Source: Branchiostoma belcheri (lineage: Eukaryota > Chordata > Leptocardii > Amphioxiformes > Branchiostomatidae). From it: 64,000 nucleotides of DNA. Where the stretch lies: contig NW_017804387.1 of assembly GCF_001625305.1 (NCBI RefSeq), positions 73,624 through 137,623 on the forward strand, written 5' to 3'. Below are positions 12,901 to 22,375 of the stretch, one piece after another. Below the pieces are notes generated by a model, which saw only the letters and a list, made by a program, of their open reading frames with translations, was not told the origin of the DNA and did not search any database. Every line of letters begins with the position of its first letter. The stretch's first letter is position 1. Made by a program: the position numbers and the translations under genes.

Positions 12901-15900
12901 AGTTTGGCAAAAAAAAGGTTGCCTTCATTATGAAATCTACGTGGTCCTGAAGGTTGAACAAAAGGTTGACTAAACACACATAGTATGTTGTGGCGAATAA
13001 TGATATGATATGATATGAATCTTTATTGCATGTTCTTGCCCAGATGGGCTAAATGCACAAGAGGACATGCAGTATGCAAAACATGAGTATTGCATACTGG
13101 AACGCTATATTCTAATGCTAATTGCTAGGAATTTATACATTATAACAATACTATATACTACCTATCATCTACTGTTAGTAGCCATTTTCATCTTTTCCTT
13201 TGGAATTGATTTTATTCCACGCATTCTACGACATAAGTATTGTTTTCGAATATTTTAATGCAATTTGCGGCATATATTTGCTCATTATGACTTCACCTAA
13301 TGAGCACATATATGCCGCAAATTGTTTTTGCTCTTGTTTCTTCTCCTTCTTCTTCTCCTGCCATTTCTTTAAATTGGTTCAACTTCATTTTGGGGCCAAA
13401 TAACATGAAATTTGGCATGAAGGTAGAGTGGGAAAATACCCCCAGGCGTTTTTGTGATACATGCTTTTAGAATGGTATTATTTGAGCTTATTTGGCTGTG
13501 TTATAGAAAATGTACTATATCAGTGTGTTACCGTATTTGAGCATGAGTCATCAGAATGGCATGTAGAGCAGGCAACCAATAGGCATGCAGCTTTCCTCTA
13601 TTCTCCTTGCTGATTGCCTGTTTGGATCTGATTGGGTTAACTCAATTAACACCTGTACAAAGCCATGCAAAATTGACAGCATGAACTTTATTCAAGTGTT
13701 CTGGTAGGTATGTCAAGCTTTCCTGCTCCAGCATTGGAATGCGGGGCATAAACGCTTCTTTTTATCTTGAAAATCAACAGTTTGCATTATGCAATTAAAA
13801 ATCCCAACCAATAATGAAAGGGATAGCTATCCAACTGTTGTCACTTCATACTATAGTTATATCAATGTAAAGAATTGTTTTTCCTTGTATTTCTCCTACT
13901 TTCTCTGCCATGTCGTGAAATGTGGTGAGGTCATGCTGAATTTGCTCCAAAGCAAATGTCGGCCTTTCTAGTTTTGCAACTGCTTTGTATGGATGAAAAC
14001 TGTTTGGGGGGAGAACTAGCGAAAATGTATTCCATATAACCGCATCAACATAATATTTATCCAAGTACACAGCTGGACGAAGGTACTAGACTAAGTCATA
14101 TGTTGGAAGGGTACCGTGGCCGACAAGGACAAACCTGCGTCGCCTGCGCGCACACCTGCGTCGCCTGCGCGCACACCTGCGTCGCCTGCGCGCACACCTG
14201 CGTCGCCTGCGCGCACACCTGCGTCGCCTGCGCGCACACCTGCGTCATCTCTGCAAAGAGCTTCCTCGTCTGCGCACGACTACCTGCGTCGTGTCTGCCA
14301 AGAGCTTCCTCACGCCTGCACAGAAAGAGCTTCCTCGTCTGCGCACGAATACCTGCGTCGTGCCTGCCAAGAGCTTCCTCACGCCTGCACAGAAAGAGAT
14401 TCCTCGGCGACCTCGCTGCGCGCAACGAAAGCTCGCTGCACGGAAGAATACGTGTCACCCCTGCCTTGTTGAAGAATGGACGGTCCCCTATTATAGGTCA
14501 AGGGTCACATCGCAGTGACACTGTTCGCTGTCGTTTTTGTTTACTTCAGTCTCAAATTTTAGTTTTTATGCTTACAATGTCCGGCTGTTAAAATATGTAA
14601 ATATTTATGCTTAATTCATACTCAGGCCATTCCAATTAAATTTCTTGGTACTGGGATGATTTTCAGAAAATTATTGGACACTTGTCTAACATGATACTTG
14701 TCTTCTAGCTTGTCATCCCAATGCTTCCACTGTTGTGAAATCATACTATGATTATCTATAAAAAAATAAGGCAACATAGACAATTGCATGGCAGGTTTTG
14801 TCTTTAATGTGTATCAAAAGGAATGCAAAAAACATGGTACAACACAGGCAATACCTTGGGTTTACGATAATAATATTTAAAAAATTGTACACAGTGATGT
14901 AACAAGTTATTTCTATCATGATCATAATGATTCCAGTCAAAATGCATGTATCTATAACCTTCCAATATATTAAGGTATGTCTTATTAGAATTGATCCTAC
15001 CACATACACATATACTTGTCTTTAGATATCATAACACAGAACATTATAATGCCAACAATGAAATGGCTTGACTTGCGTAGATATATATATATAATACACT
15101 GTCAGATTTTAAACCAAGGTACAAATATTCTGGTCTTAACATTAAATGATGAAAGGGAAGATAGCAATAGATAGTGATCTGGTGTCTTAGGCAGGGTTGA
15201 ACTCCACATTCCTGGTGTAGAACAAACCAGTACCACCCTTGGTCCGGTACTTTAACTAGAAAATAAAGAGAATAATAATGAGATGAAAGCACCATAATCA
15301 TTTGCTTTTCTTTCTGCAGACAATCAGTAACTAAAATACTGTCAAATTTCATACTGCATCACATAACATTGCATAGATAATCCTCTGGTACATGCATTAC
15401 ATTTCTATTCATACACCATGACTTTGTATGGCTTTTTCTAAGTTGATACCCCATCATGGGTTCCTATTCCACAATAATATTACTAGTATTGGCAGTGCAG
15501 CTCATAGGTGATCATGAGTGTTTATAATAAAATCCAAACATTGATGAATATCATTTAGTAAACATTTAATGCAGGTGGGGGAGGGGGACCTGGCCAATGC
15601 TTACACTAGGTGTATCATTCTCTTATGCTCATGCTTCTGGTTGATAGGAATGTATCTCTTTGAAATTACAACATATGTTAGAAATATGTATATATATGTA
15701 CTACTTTTCTACTTTATTTGGGAAAAGATCCTTTATTTGTTTGAGAATTTCTCCCTAGGATAATAGTTGACACCCAAAGCAGTTTTGAGTGTCCACAATA
15801 TGGATGACAAATCATTGAACATGTTTGAAAGTCTGTAATTCTTTATCAAAAACATGTACATTTTCAATATCCTGCAATATGTTGGACTTACATATGTAGT

Positions 15901-18900
15901 TTTGTTTCATTTGACTTTTAAAGAAATCTGTTGTGGTTTTGAAATGTATGCAAGTACCTGAAATTCCCACAATGTAAACAATATGGCTGACAAAATGTTG
16001 GGAAGTTTGAGAGTCTATATTTCTGGATCAAATGATGGATCTCTTCTATATCCTGCAGTAGTGGGATAGGAGATATGCAGTTATGTTCTGTTTGACTTTG
16101 AAGAAGATCATTCTATATTTTTGAATTTATGCCAGCACATGATGTTCACACACTGTAAACAATATGGCTGACAAAATATTAAGCAACTTTGACAGTCCAT
16201 ATTTCTGGATCAAAAGTCATGATCACTTTGATATTCCAGAATATGTGGGAGTGACATAAGTAGTCAAGTTTCAGTTCAGTTTCAAGAAGATCAGTTGATG
16301 TTTTTGAATTTATGCCAGCACCTGAAGTTCACACATTGTGGCTGACAAACAATGTGGCTGACAAAAATAAAGACAACTTTGACAAGGTGTATTTTTGGAT
16401 CAAATGAATGGATCTCCTCAATATTCTGGAAAAGGTTGGAGGGATATCTCTAGTTATGTTTTATTTTACTTTAAAGAAGATTGCTTCATTTTGTTGAATT
16501 TATGCTTTTGTTGAATTTATACTGTAACGTTACATATGCCTGCCCCCCTCCCCCCTCCTCCATATCGTCGCCTACTTCAAATCCGGTCTAAAACCGTGTA
16601 TATCGTCGCGGGTCGGGAAGAATCGATGCCCAGACTGCCATAGGATGTCCTCAAAATGTTTCTTTGGAATTATTCGCTTTGTTCATGCAAATAAACAACG
16701 GGCACTTACCGGGGAAGATCGAAGACGACGAGGTGGTTCTGTTGTTGGGGGCAGGTGTTGTAAGGGCAATATTAACATAATCTATGCAGGATTTCTATTA
16801 ATTAATTTTATCACTAACGGGCCCGTTATTGATTAATAAACGCGCCGGACATTGTAAGCATAAAAACTAAAACAAATTTGAGACTGAAGTAAACAAAAAC
16901 GAATGTGACCCTTGACCTATAATAGGGGACCGTCCATTCTTCAACAGGGCAGGGGTGACACGTATTCTTCCGTGCAGCGAGCTTTCGTTGCGCGCAGCGA
17001 GGTCGCCGAGGAATCTCTTTCTGTGCAGGCGTGAGGAAGCTCTTGGCAGACACGACGCAGGTATTCGTGCGCAGACGAGGAAGCTCTTTCTGTGCAGGCG
17101 TGAGGAAGCTCTTGGCAAACACGACGCAGGTAGTCGTGCGCAGACGAGGAAGCTCTTTGCAGACATGACGCAGGTATACGCGCAGGCGACGCAGGTGTGC
17201 GCGCAGGCGACGCAGGTGTGCGCGCAGGCGACGCAGGTTTGTCCTTGTCGGCCACGGTAGAAGGGAGCATGATCATACCCTTTCTCCAGCAGTTTTACAA
17301 CTTTTGTTTCGCACTTAATGTGCAAGGAACTGCATATAACAGGAAGATCGGGTGAAGATATCTCTTACAAAACATGATAGTACACCGGGGCATGTCTAGG
17401 ATTATCTTCAGCGCCGTCGATGCAACAAGAAACAAGAGTTTTTCCGTGAAAAAGTACGCAGTAATTATTCAACAAGATGTGAAGTGAATCAGGATACTAA
17501 AAGGGCTCGGATTTTTTTCTCTTTATAAAGTTTGAGAAGAAGTGTAAACAGATACCAGGTGCTCGTACTCCTAGGTAAATATGACCTAACAGGCTAGGTT
17601 AGATCACACAACCTATCACATGTACAATAGCGCATTTACTGGCCTGCCAGACACATCATGCCTTTCTGAGGTTGTCGGAACCAACAATTTCTCAAGAGCT
17701 ATACACCTTTGTCCGCAACATCAAAGTAAAGTATTCAACGGTTACGAAGCAGGTGCAACGTAACACGGTTGACATAGTCTATTGCTTTATTTTCCATGTA
17801 GTAGGGTGAGTTGGTGTTTTGATAGCAGGAGACTACATTCGAGTTGGCAAATCAAACATACCAAATGAATAGACTGCTCTCAATCTGCACTCAATACTAA
17901 TGGTCGGTCTACAAAACGCTCAACTGGCAACGCTTCAGTTGAAAATAATGGTATAATTTTCCTTTCTGTGCTATTAGGATTCCAATTTTGAGCCAGCGTC
18001 TTTGACCGTGTATTTGTCCTGAAAGGCCTCATTGAAAGGCGCGAATGTAATCGTTACTTCCGTCTTAGACTTAAACCTACTAATTAAGTTGCCTGGTTAC
18101 CAAACCTATAATAGCTCCCGAGGCATACATTCTCTCCGCAAATCTATCTGGTTTGGTAACCAGGCTTCCAGTTTTTTTTTCGGCCAGTCCCAAATGCCTC
18201 AGGTTTGCTTCTAAAATATTACATTGACCTCAAAAACAGCTACGGTAAAAATAAAAATACGTCATGGGCATGCCTCCAGACGACGTATAAAATCACATGC
18301 CGTTTAAACAAAGGGAACCGTGTGTTCTAGCTGCGAACACGAAAACCGACTGACCACAATACTCCTGCAGGAGGGATACCTCCTTCCCGGAGTAATAAGA
18401 CAGATACGATGCGTTGGTTTAGTGGTTAGCAACCTCAAACCAGACTTTCAAGACCATAGCGTCAAATTTCAAACCCTGCCCACTACTGCCGCTCACCCGG
18501 AATGCATGCTACTGCAAAGGGTCTAGTATTCATTAGATCTTGTCCTAAAGCACTAGTGGGATTTCCTTTGTACAATGAGCCTATCTTCTTGGTATTGAAT
18601 TGATAATTCCTTGATTAGGTGGGGTGGGATACGTTTGGCAAACTTCAGTTTTCATCTTTCTGTTTGTATTTACATATTATATATTTGTTTATTCAAGCTA
18701 GTGGCACTGGCAAAATAAGTTGGTCAACTTGAGTGCAGCATGTCGACGTAGTGTTGTTATTTTGTATAATAGAAAATAGCCTTTTTGACCCGTCTTCATT
18801 TTTCCGTGCGTTAAAAAAACTGGGCGAGAGGGTACCCAGGCTACTCCGCGCAAGCCTTTGTAAACGAATAAAAACGTAACAGAACAAGACTGGCAATGAA

Positions 18901-20495
18901 AACATACATTGCCATGGCGATGGTGGTTGCTGTTAGGGTTATTGTTTGCATGGCACTGCCATCATTTCATGATTTTGAGGAAGACTTGGTACTTGGACTT
19001 TGGTTAAGTCTAGACAGATACAGCACACCCCTCCCTTGAGTGCATATAGTGAACGAGCCCCGGGGTCACAGAAAGTAGGGCCATCTGGGGCAGACAGGTC
19101 TTCAGGGTTCCAGGAATGTGGGCATGGATGTGGGTCAGAGAAATGCCTGTGGACATTCCGCATGCCTGTGGACAAAATGCCTGTACAATTCCTAGAATTC
19201 TTGCGAATTGCACACAATACTGTACCATTAGGCTCCTCCCTGAGACGTCGCCAAAAATACCGGGAACTCAAATTTCAACGTGTGGTCACGTCACGTCGAC
19301 AATACCGTCTGTCCGTCAATTGTCTGACTCTGTGCTACCTTTGAACGAGCGCCTTACGCGACACAGGAATGCGAAGTGCCTGACAATGCGTTCCGTCACC
19401 AATCCTTCAGTTTGTGACCAGGTGGATTATTTGGTGTACGTGTAAGTATGGCAACGATTAGCCTGTAATGTTCTAAACAATATAAAATGCAATCCTACAT
19501 TATATAAAAGTTAATAATACTGGCTTATTGTTCTTCGTGTACTTGTTACATCTCGCAGAGCATGGGCCCTGAATTGGTTGCAACTACAGAATGTGCTAAT
19601 TAGTTAAAAAAAATAATTACCCTTGTTCAAAATAACAAATATACAAAGTGCTCACCGTCGGACAGTACTCACGACGACACACCAGGAGAATTACTGATTT
19701 ACACATTCAAATTTCTATTTACACATACAATGGTTAAAATGGGACACGACTCATTAAAAATATTTTAGAGCGTAATAATGCTTATATTGTATACAAAAAG
19801 CTAGATATACGTACAAACGGGCAAACTACTAAAAACAATTATTAAAAAAGAAACTATTGGTCACATGTGTTTAGCAGACGTACCAAGTAAGGAATGCAGC
19901 TATTGCGGTCAAAAAAGTCAACCATATTGCCTTTAGGTTACAACAGGCTACACTTCTTTTTTCTTGCTAGACCAAGAAGGATCAAATGCGATCTCATTTA
20001 AGCCTCCTTGGTTTAACTGCTAAGACTAATGTGATCACATGAGCGTAAAGCATTGTCCACTGTGCCTCTTGTTTCAGCAACAGTTTTTACAGTGGACCCA
20101 CTCCTTGGAAAATGTTCAATAAGGCCAATTCAAGAGTAAAAGCACACGACTTATAACAGGAGGCGACTGAGAACACTCGCCTCTCCATTATGTTTTACAG
20201 TAATGTGGTATACGCATTCACAAACACTCCTAGCCATGAAGATACATAAACATTTGAAATTAACAAAGTTTCTACACAAGAAAATTGCTATTACACAAGC
20301 AACTGGATGGTTAATCTTGCATATCTCAATACATTGATGTGTAACAATAATTGAGGAACAAACTTTTATTTCACCGCTATCTCAAATTCTACTTTGATGA
20401 AGTGTAGTCTTACCTGTGCGACAGGCTTGCTGGAGGATGACACAGGTGAGAGACACCACGAGCAGGGCATGGTGCGGGGACCACGCGTGCCCCAT
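803..20495 (-). CDS. DUOX: Dual oxidase (DUOX), N-terminal part, 10 coding exons
   Basis: DUOX makes hydrogen peroxide at the cell surface; family members carry an outward peroxidase-like domain, then EF hands and an NADPH-oxidase core. Exons (5' to 3'): 20495-20414, 11617-11537, 10988-10827, 9193-9000, 8705-8501, 4465-4299, 3619-3559, 2501-2405, 1705-1648, 902-803. All junctions are AG/GT and keep phase, giving about 402 residues. Residues 1-27 are a hydrophobic signal peptide. Peroxidase-domain landmarks: CDGWYNN (about 38-44), FGQHVVDD (108-115), WLDGSAIYG (180-188), RGNENPF (247-253), RWHNHWA (263-269), HPDW (276-279) and YEWLPAF (302-308). Arg247, Glu250 and His265 fall where animal peroxidases keep catalytic Arg, Glu and proximal His; the distal His position is not His. 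The rest of the gene lies left of the window. Its maturation factor is divergent next door, which supports DUOX over another animal peroxidase. Confidence 0.93.
1648..1705 (-). CDS. DUOX: DUOX exon 9
   Basis: 58 bp encoding NSSGDAMAIRTCNTYWNVE. The C-N-YW block matches the DUOX segment before the end of the peroxidase-like domain. NSS is a glycosylation sequon. Acceptor ctttccag, donor GAG|GTAAGA. Confidence 0.88.
2405..2501 (-). CDS. DUOX: DUOX exon 8
   Basis: 97 bp encoding YNRFVDPSPSNVF, then MRYGHSMVPSAVFKR; the SMVP block is typical of animal peroxidases. Acceptor tttataag, donor AACG|GTAGGG. Phase matches exons 7 and 9. Confidence 0.9.
2632..2765. repeat. Short hairpin-forming element
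   Basis: GTGACCATACTCAACGG at the left and CCGTCTGAGTATGGTCAC at the right, with inner ctccggccggccagag and ctctggccggccggag pairing. The decamer actcattact occurs outside both ends (2614-2623, 2768-2777). Confidence 0.65.
2982..3509. mobile_element. MITE with GCCGTGTTTATGTGAAGTCA ends in DUOX intron
   Basis: A 20-bp terminus at 2982-3001 and its exact complement at 3490-3509. No frame inside. Between DUOX exons 7 and 8. Confidence 0.8.
3559..3619 (-). CDS. DUOX: DUOX exon 7
   Basis: 61 bp encoding NIVLYEWLPAFINDTVEPYT, the conserved Y-E-W-LP block after the proximal His helix, with an NDT sequon. Acceptor tttttgtcag, donor CACAG|GTGCGT. Confidence 0.93.
3868..4110. mobile_element. MITE fragment of the GGCCACA group
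   Basis: A left terminus GGCCACAATGACTTCATTAT preceded by TTA, and 'tatgaaggcaacctttttt' near 4084-4102. A related fragment in the other orientation is at about 12848-12975. No matching right terminus, so truncated or diverged. Confidence 0.45.
4299..4465 (-). CDS. DUOX: DUOX exon 6 (proximal haem ligand)
   Basis: Encodes LGNVRGNENPFLL, then NRWHNHWAHRI and HPDWTDDQVFQQAKR, ending VVATYQ. The RG-NE-P motif and the His of RWHNHW match catalytic Arg/Glu and the proximal haem His of peroxidases. Acceptor caccttgcag, donor CAG|GTAAGG. A 223-bp inverted-repeat element (4495-4717) begins 30 bp upstream of the exon. Confidence 0.95.
4495..4717. mobile_element. Short inverted-repeat element, family D
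   Basis: Ends contain CGTACTGCGCCTGCGCGAAAC and the complement GTTTCGCGCAGGCGCAGTACG. Interior 'cagacgatatc' is shared with copies 43752-44002 and 48664-48915. It sits 30 bp from DUOX exon 6. Confidence 0.75.
5282..6092 (+). pseudogene. Unidentified decayed reading frame in DUOX intron 5
   Basis: Frame 2 is open from about 5282 to 5548, has two stops, then runs on to 5836. Frame 0 continues from 5829 to 6092 and stops directly before AATAAA (6092-6097). Pieces include ARPAGNTLITVGIPGACDSL, SKKLPGTGDSPGFDF and VHDGSMTSQRTVGDAG. I do not recognise it. Codon-like texture and the AATAAA suggest an old retrocopy or transposon protein; chance is possible. Confidence 0.35.
6592..7023. mobile_element. 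MITE family C copy in DUOX intron 5
   Basis: Ends GGCCACACCGACTTAATTTC and complement, TTA flanks. Interior shared with 44712-45144 (tacaacaagc--gcacatgctg, agttaccacc--cgtattgtcg). Confidence 0.8.
8195..8408. mobile_element. Diverged palindromic element, same family
   Basis: Left 'atcaggcttggggaagc' and right 'ctggtagaggcta' ends, with 'ggccaaatagacagatatca' inside and a short ctaaccctaaccctaac stretch at 8289-8306. Heavily decayed. Confidence 0.5.
8501..8705 (-). CDS. DUOX: DUOX exon 5
   Basis: Encodes TSWLDGSAIYGVSEAW, the strongly conserved substrate-side block of animal peroxidases, then LRSFVNGSLRAS with an NGS glycosylation sequon. Acceptor ttgatacag, donor TTTACG|GTAAGG. Confidence 0.95.
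9000..9193 (-). CDS. DUOX: DUOX exon 4 (distal haem side)
   Basis: Starts QHVVDDIADV and includes CPAEYSNIALQPGDP and PFQRA, blocks shared with DUOX peroxidase-like domains. It carries the region equal to the distal haem pocket of animal peroxidases. Gln110 is present; the distal His position holds Asp or Val depending on alignment. Acceptor ccccatag, donor CAACAG|GTGATC, ends in phase 0. Confidence 0.94.
9565..9962. mobile_element. MITE family A copy (Harbinger-type ends)
   Basis: Ends GGCC-CA-CAAGTAA--TTTATGGATG and complement; flanked by TAA on both sides. The interior matches the copies at 21592, 35897, 61540 and 63103. Confidence 0.8.
9963..10826. other. DUOX intron 3, remainder
   Basis: No gene or repeat structure that I can support beyond a short C run near 10326. 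Confidence 0.5.
10827..10988 (-). CDS. DUOX: DUOX exon 3
   Basis: Encodes a stretch with SRDLPPAYSDDAYRP near the start and TVLCVFFG at the end. These match the 'L-P-Y-D-Y-P' and 'VFFG' blocks of DUOX. Acceptor tttgtctcag, donor TTCG|GTAGGA. Confidence 0.92.
11537..11617 (-). CDS. DUOX: DUOX exon 2
   Basis: Encodes GGPHVEMPLCDGWYNNAAHP and the following DYGST. The C-DGWYNN block is the conserved beginning of the DUOX peroxidase-like domain. The acceptor is ccccatag. The donor GTCTGT is weak, but phase (two bases in, one base out) fits both neighbours. Confidence 0.9.
11756..11893. repeat. TATTG pentanucleotide microsatellite
   Basis: Imperfect (tattg)n with gcattg and gtactgt variants, in DUOX intron 1. 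It makes a false 71-codon frame. Confidence 0.9.
11894..14105. other. DUOX intron 1, 3' part
   Basis: AT-rich. Holds a MITE fragment (about 12848-12975) and the hairpin at 13261. Nothing else supported. Confidence 0.5.
13261..13324. repeat. 27-bp stem, 10-nt loop hairpin
   Basis: Arm caatttgcggcatatatttg... (13261-13287) pairs with 13298-13324 with one mismatch. In DUOX intron 1; no other copy noticed in the window. Confidence 0.7.
14133..14260. repeat. 21-bp minisatellite in left arm of the long-TIR element
   Basis: Five full units of acctgcgtcgcctgcgcgca(c) from 14133 to 14237, then a partial unit. The right arm has three units (about 17176-17238), so copy number changed after insertion. 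The match to coding frames in both directions is a by-product of a period divisible by three. Confidence 0.9.
15790..16510. repeat. Degenerate satellite, about 4 units of about 180 bp
   Basis: Units share 'cacaatgtaaacaatatggc', 'tttctggatcaaa', 'atcctgca-ta-t-ggga' and 'ttgaatttatgccagcac'. They lie entirely inside the core of the 14112-17259 element. Confidence 0.75.
18091..18165. repeat. Short inverted repeat
   Basis: GCCTGGTTACCAAACC at 18091-18106 and its exact complement GGTTTGGTAACCAGGC at 18150-18165, 75 bp overall. In DUOX intron 1. Confidence 0.7.
18882..19258. repeat. Dispersed 375-bp repeat, copy 1
   Basis: Near-identical to 37212-37585 in the same orientation ('aacaagactggcaatgaaaa', 'ttcatgattttgaggaagac', 'gagacgtcgccaaaaa'). 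No protein-like frame is conserved between the two. Confidence 0.85.
20414..20495 (-). CDS. DUOX: DUOX exon 1: start codon and signal peptide
   Basis: ATG at 20495-20493 opens MGHAWSPHHALLVVSLTCVI, a short polar start and hydrophobic stretch typical of a secretion signal, followed by LQQACRT. The donor is CACAG|GTAAGA. The exon ends with one base, which joins exon 2 in frame across an 8.8 kb intron. No homology was used beyond the signal-peptide look, the phase match and the neighbouring gene, so this start is slightly less sure than the later exons. Confidence 0.82.
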
Positions 20496-21591
20496 CTCTC
20501 CTCAGTCTGCACTACGGGGCCGCTGTCCGACCAGGAGACTGCTGAAGGTTTGAGTATGCCGGCTTCCTGCTTGAGTTAAGGCGTCTCCTCTCGGTGGTCA
20601 TCGACCGTTCTGTAGGTAAGATTAAAGCAACCTTAAGAACGTCTACCTCCTTTTTAAAACGGACTATTCCACATGGTTAGGGGTGCACAGGCCTCTGCCT
20701 GCCCACCTTTGTATTTATTGCGTATCGAGTGCACATAAAGGCCCCCCTTTCACGCTATGAGTGGTTTGTTCTAATTCCCTTCCCTCTCATTGCGCAAAGA
20801 AAAGCATGCCGAAATTACGATTAGGTTTCTTAGTGACTCATTCCACCAAATAGAAACTGGACAAAGTGCCCGGCGCTGTGCGTACGTGTTCTCAGCGGAC
20901 CGGGATTTTCTTCCACCGAACCCCGAGACAAGAGAGCACCAGAAGGTAGACTGTTCTGACTATAATGCTTCTAGCCTTGAGAAGTTATACGAGCTCCATG
21001 TTCATTCATTGGTCTTTTGGGTGTGACAGTTTCACCAAGGACACATATCAAGTGGGTGTGTAAAATGACAGAACAATTTTGCTCAGGTCAACCTTTCGAC
21101 CGAAGGGGGTAGCAATCTTTTGATATGGTACATTTTCCGACATTCTTTACTCATACGTGATCACATTCTCCGCGATTCTTACTGGTTTCCCTCTTAGCTT
21201 ACGCGTGAGGTTTTTACCTAGATAATTATCAAGCTAAAAAAAGCTTTCTGAAATCACTTGCAAGTGATCAACCCATTTGTCCAATTACCGTAACCAAGGA
21301 CATTATACAGAATGTCCTTGCCGTAACGTTATATAAGTGCCTGACACCAATTAGCCCTTACAGGCTTGCGTATTATCCACCTGGCCATACTTTTCTGTTA
21401 TCAATAAACGTTGTATAGGTGTGTGTGTACTGTTCGGCACTACTAATTCGGCTGGACAATTTCAGACGTCTGCGTAGTTTTAATGAGCAGATCTGACTGG
21501 GGGGGCTGACGTTACGTTGTTGCATTGTCAGTGCAGCTTGAAGTTTCTTGAGTGACTTGAGGTTTGGCATACTAAGTACTCCATCAAATTA

Positions 21592-22005
21592 GGCCACAGC
21601 AAGTAAATTTTATGGATGAAATCGTCCGCCGACTCCAAATCTAATTCGAGCGGGCGAAAAAAAGGCGGGCCGGAAAAACAAGTTTGCTACATTTTAAAAT
21701 TTTGACTCAATCATTGTACAAATGGTTTTGATTCAATGGGAACGTCAAATATACATAGCCAACATCACATATCACTGCATGCATCAAAGTAAGAAACAAA
21801 ACATTAAATCAGAGCCTTTTCTTGTCTCCTCTCTTCATAGTTATCTGCCATACACCTTCCGACATGGCAACAGACATCTTTGCCTATTTGCGGCATGGTG
21901 ACCACTGTCAAAAGGCAACAAGAGTTTTTTTCTTTTTTTTTTTCAAAATCAGGCGAAAATTAATGCGCGCGCTGATGTCATCCATAAAAATTACTTGCTG
22001 TGGCC
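21592..22005. mobile_element. MITE family A copy
   Basis: Ends GGCCACAGCAAGTAAATTTT and complement, in reverse orientation to 9565-9962. Flanks TTA/TAA. It lies in the DUOX-DUOXA upstream region. A small open frame inside recurs in other copies and is not a gene. Confidence 0.8.
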
Positions 22006-22082
22006 TAACTTGGATTAGCGGAGTCTTTTGTGTACCACTGCTCTGATATGAGAACACTTCGTGCCGGTCTGGTTAGGTCATG

Positions 22083-22287
22083 TAGTGGCTGCCAATCACG
22101 TGAAGCACACGTGTAAAATAACAACTCAACAACAGAGGCTACTTCGATAACGTCAGAATGAAAGGTTTTTTTTTTATGTTGAACATTCTTACGCACATAG
22201 GTGTGACGTCTGGACTCAAAGTTCACAGTGACGGCTAACTCTACACCCGCTCAGATCAGCTCAATCGAAGGTGAAGCCAATATACAG
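22083..22287 (+). promoter_or_regulatory. Candidate DUOXA non-coding first exon/promoter, copy 1
   Basis: Shares with 23660-23845 the run 'gtggctgcc-atcacgtgaag', 'cacgtgtaaaataacaa', 'caaagttca' and 'cccgctcag', and ends ACAG|GTAAT, a plausible donor. The CACGTG E-boxes and a CAAAGTTCA nuclear-receptor/HNF4-like site occur in both copies. Confidence 0.4.
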
Positions 22288-22375
22288 GTAATATAATCTA
22301 TACGGCCCCCTGCATGGATTGTGAGTTACGCAAAATTCCAGGCACAGATTACGAATTACGTTGAAGTCTCGATTA

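Larger units (their letters stand above)
14112..17259. mobile_element. 3.15 kb element with long terminal inverted repeats
   Basis: Termini TACCGTGGCCGACAAGG (14112) and its complement (ending 17259) begin inverted repeats of about 474 bp (14112-14585) and 415 bp (16845-17259). The hexamer GAAGGG flanks both ends (14106-14111, 17260-17265), a 6-bp target duplication. Arms contain a 21-bp minisatellite and a 68-bp repeat. The core has no transposase frame and holds a roughly 180-bp degenerate satellite (15790-16500). Non-autonomous. Family unknown: fold-back/TU-like structure, with a 6-bp duplication as in Polintons. Confidence 0.85.
17266..20413. other. DUOX intron 1, 5' part
   Basis: Apart from the inverted repeat at 18091 and the dispersed repeat at 18882, I see no gene. 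Confidence 0.5.

Noticed and set aside
14133-14260. CRISPR-like regularly spaced repeats
   Set aside because: Units are directly adjacent without unique spacers and the DNA is nuclear eukaryotic; it is a minisatellite.
14100-14591. Long open frames on both strands in the arms of the long-TIR element (also 16826-17325)
   Set aside because: They come from 21-bp and 68-bp repeats whose lack of stops is periodic; several frames are open at once and no domain is visible.
20790-21026. 78-codon frame between DUOX and DUOXA as a separate gene
   Set aside because: No recognisable domain, no splice partners, and length within chance.
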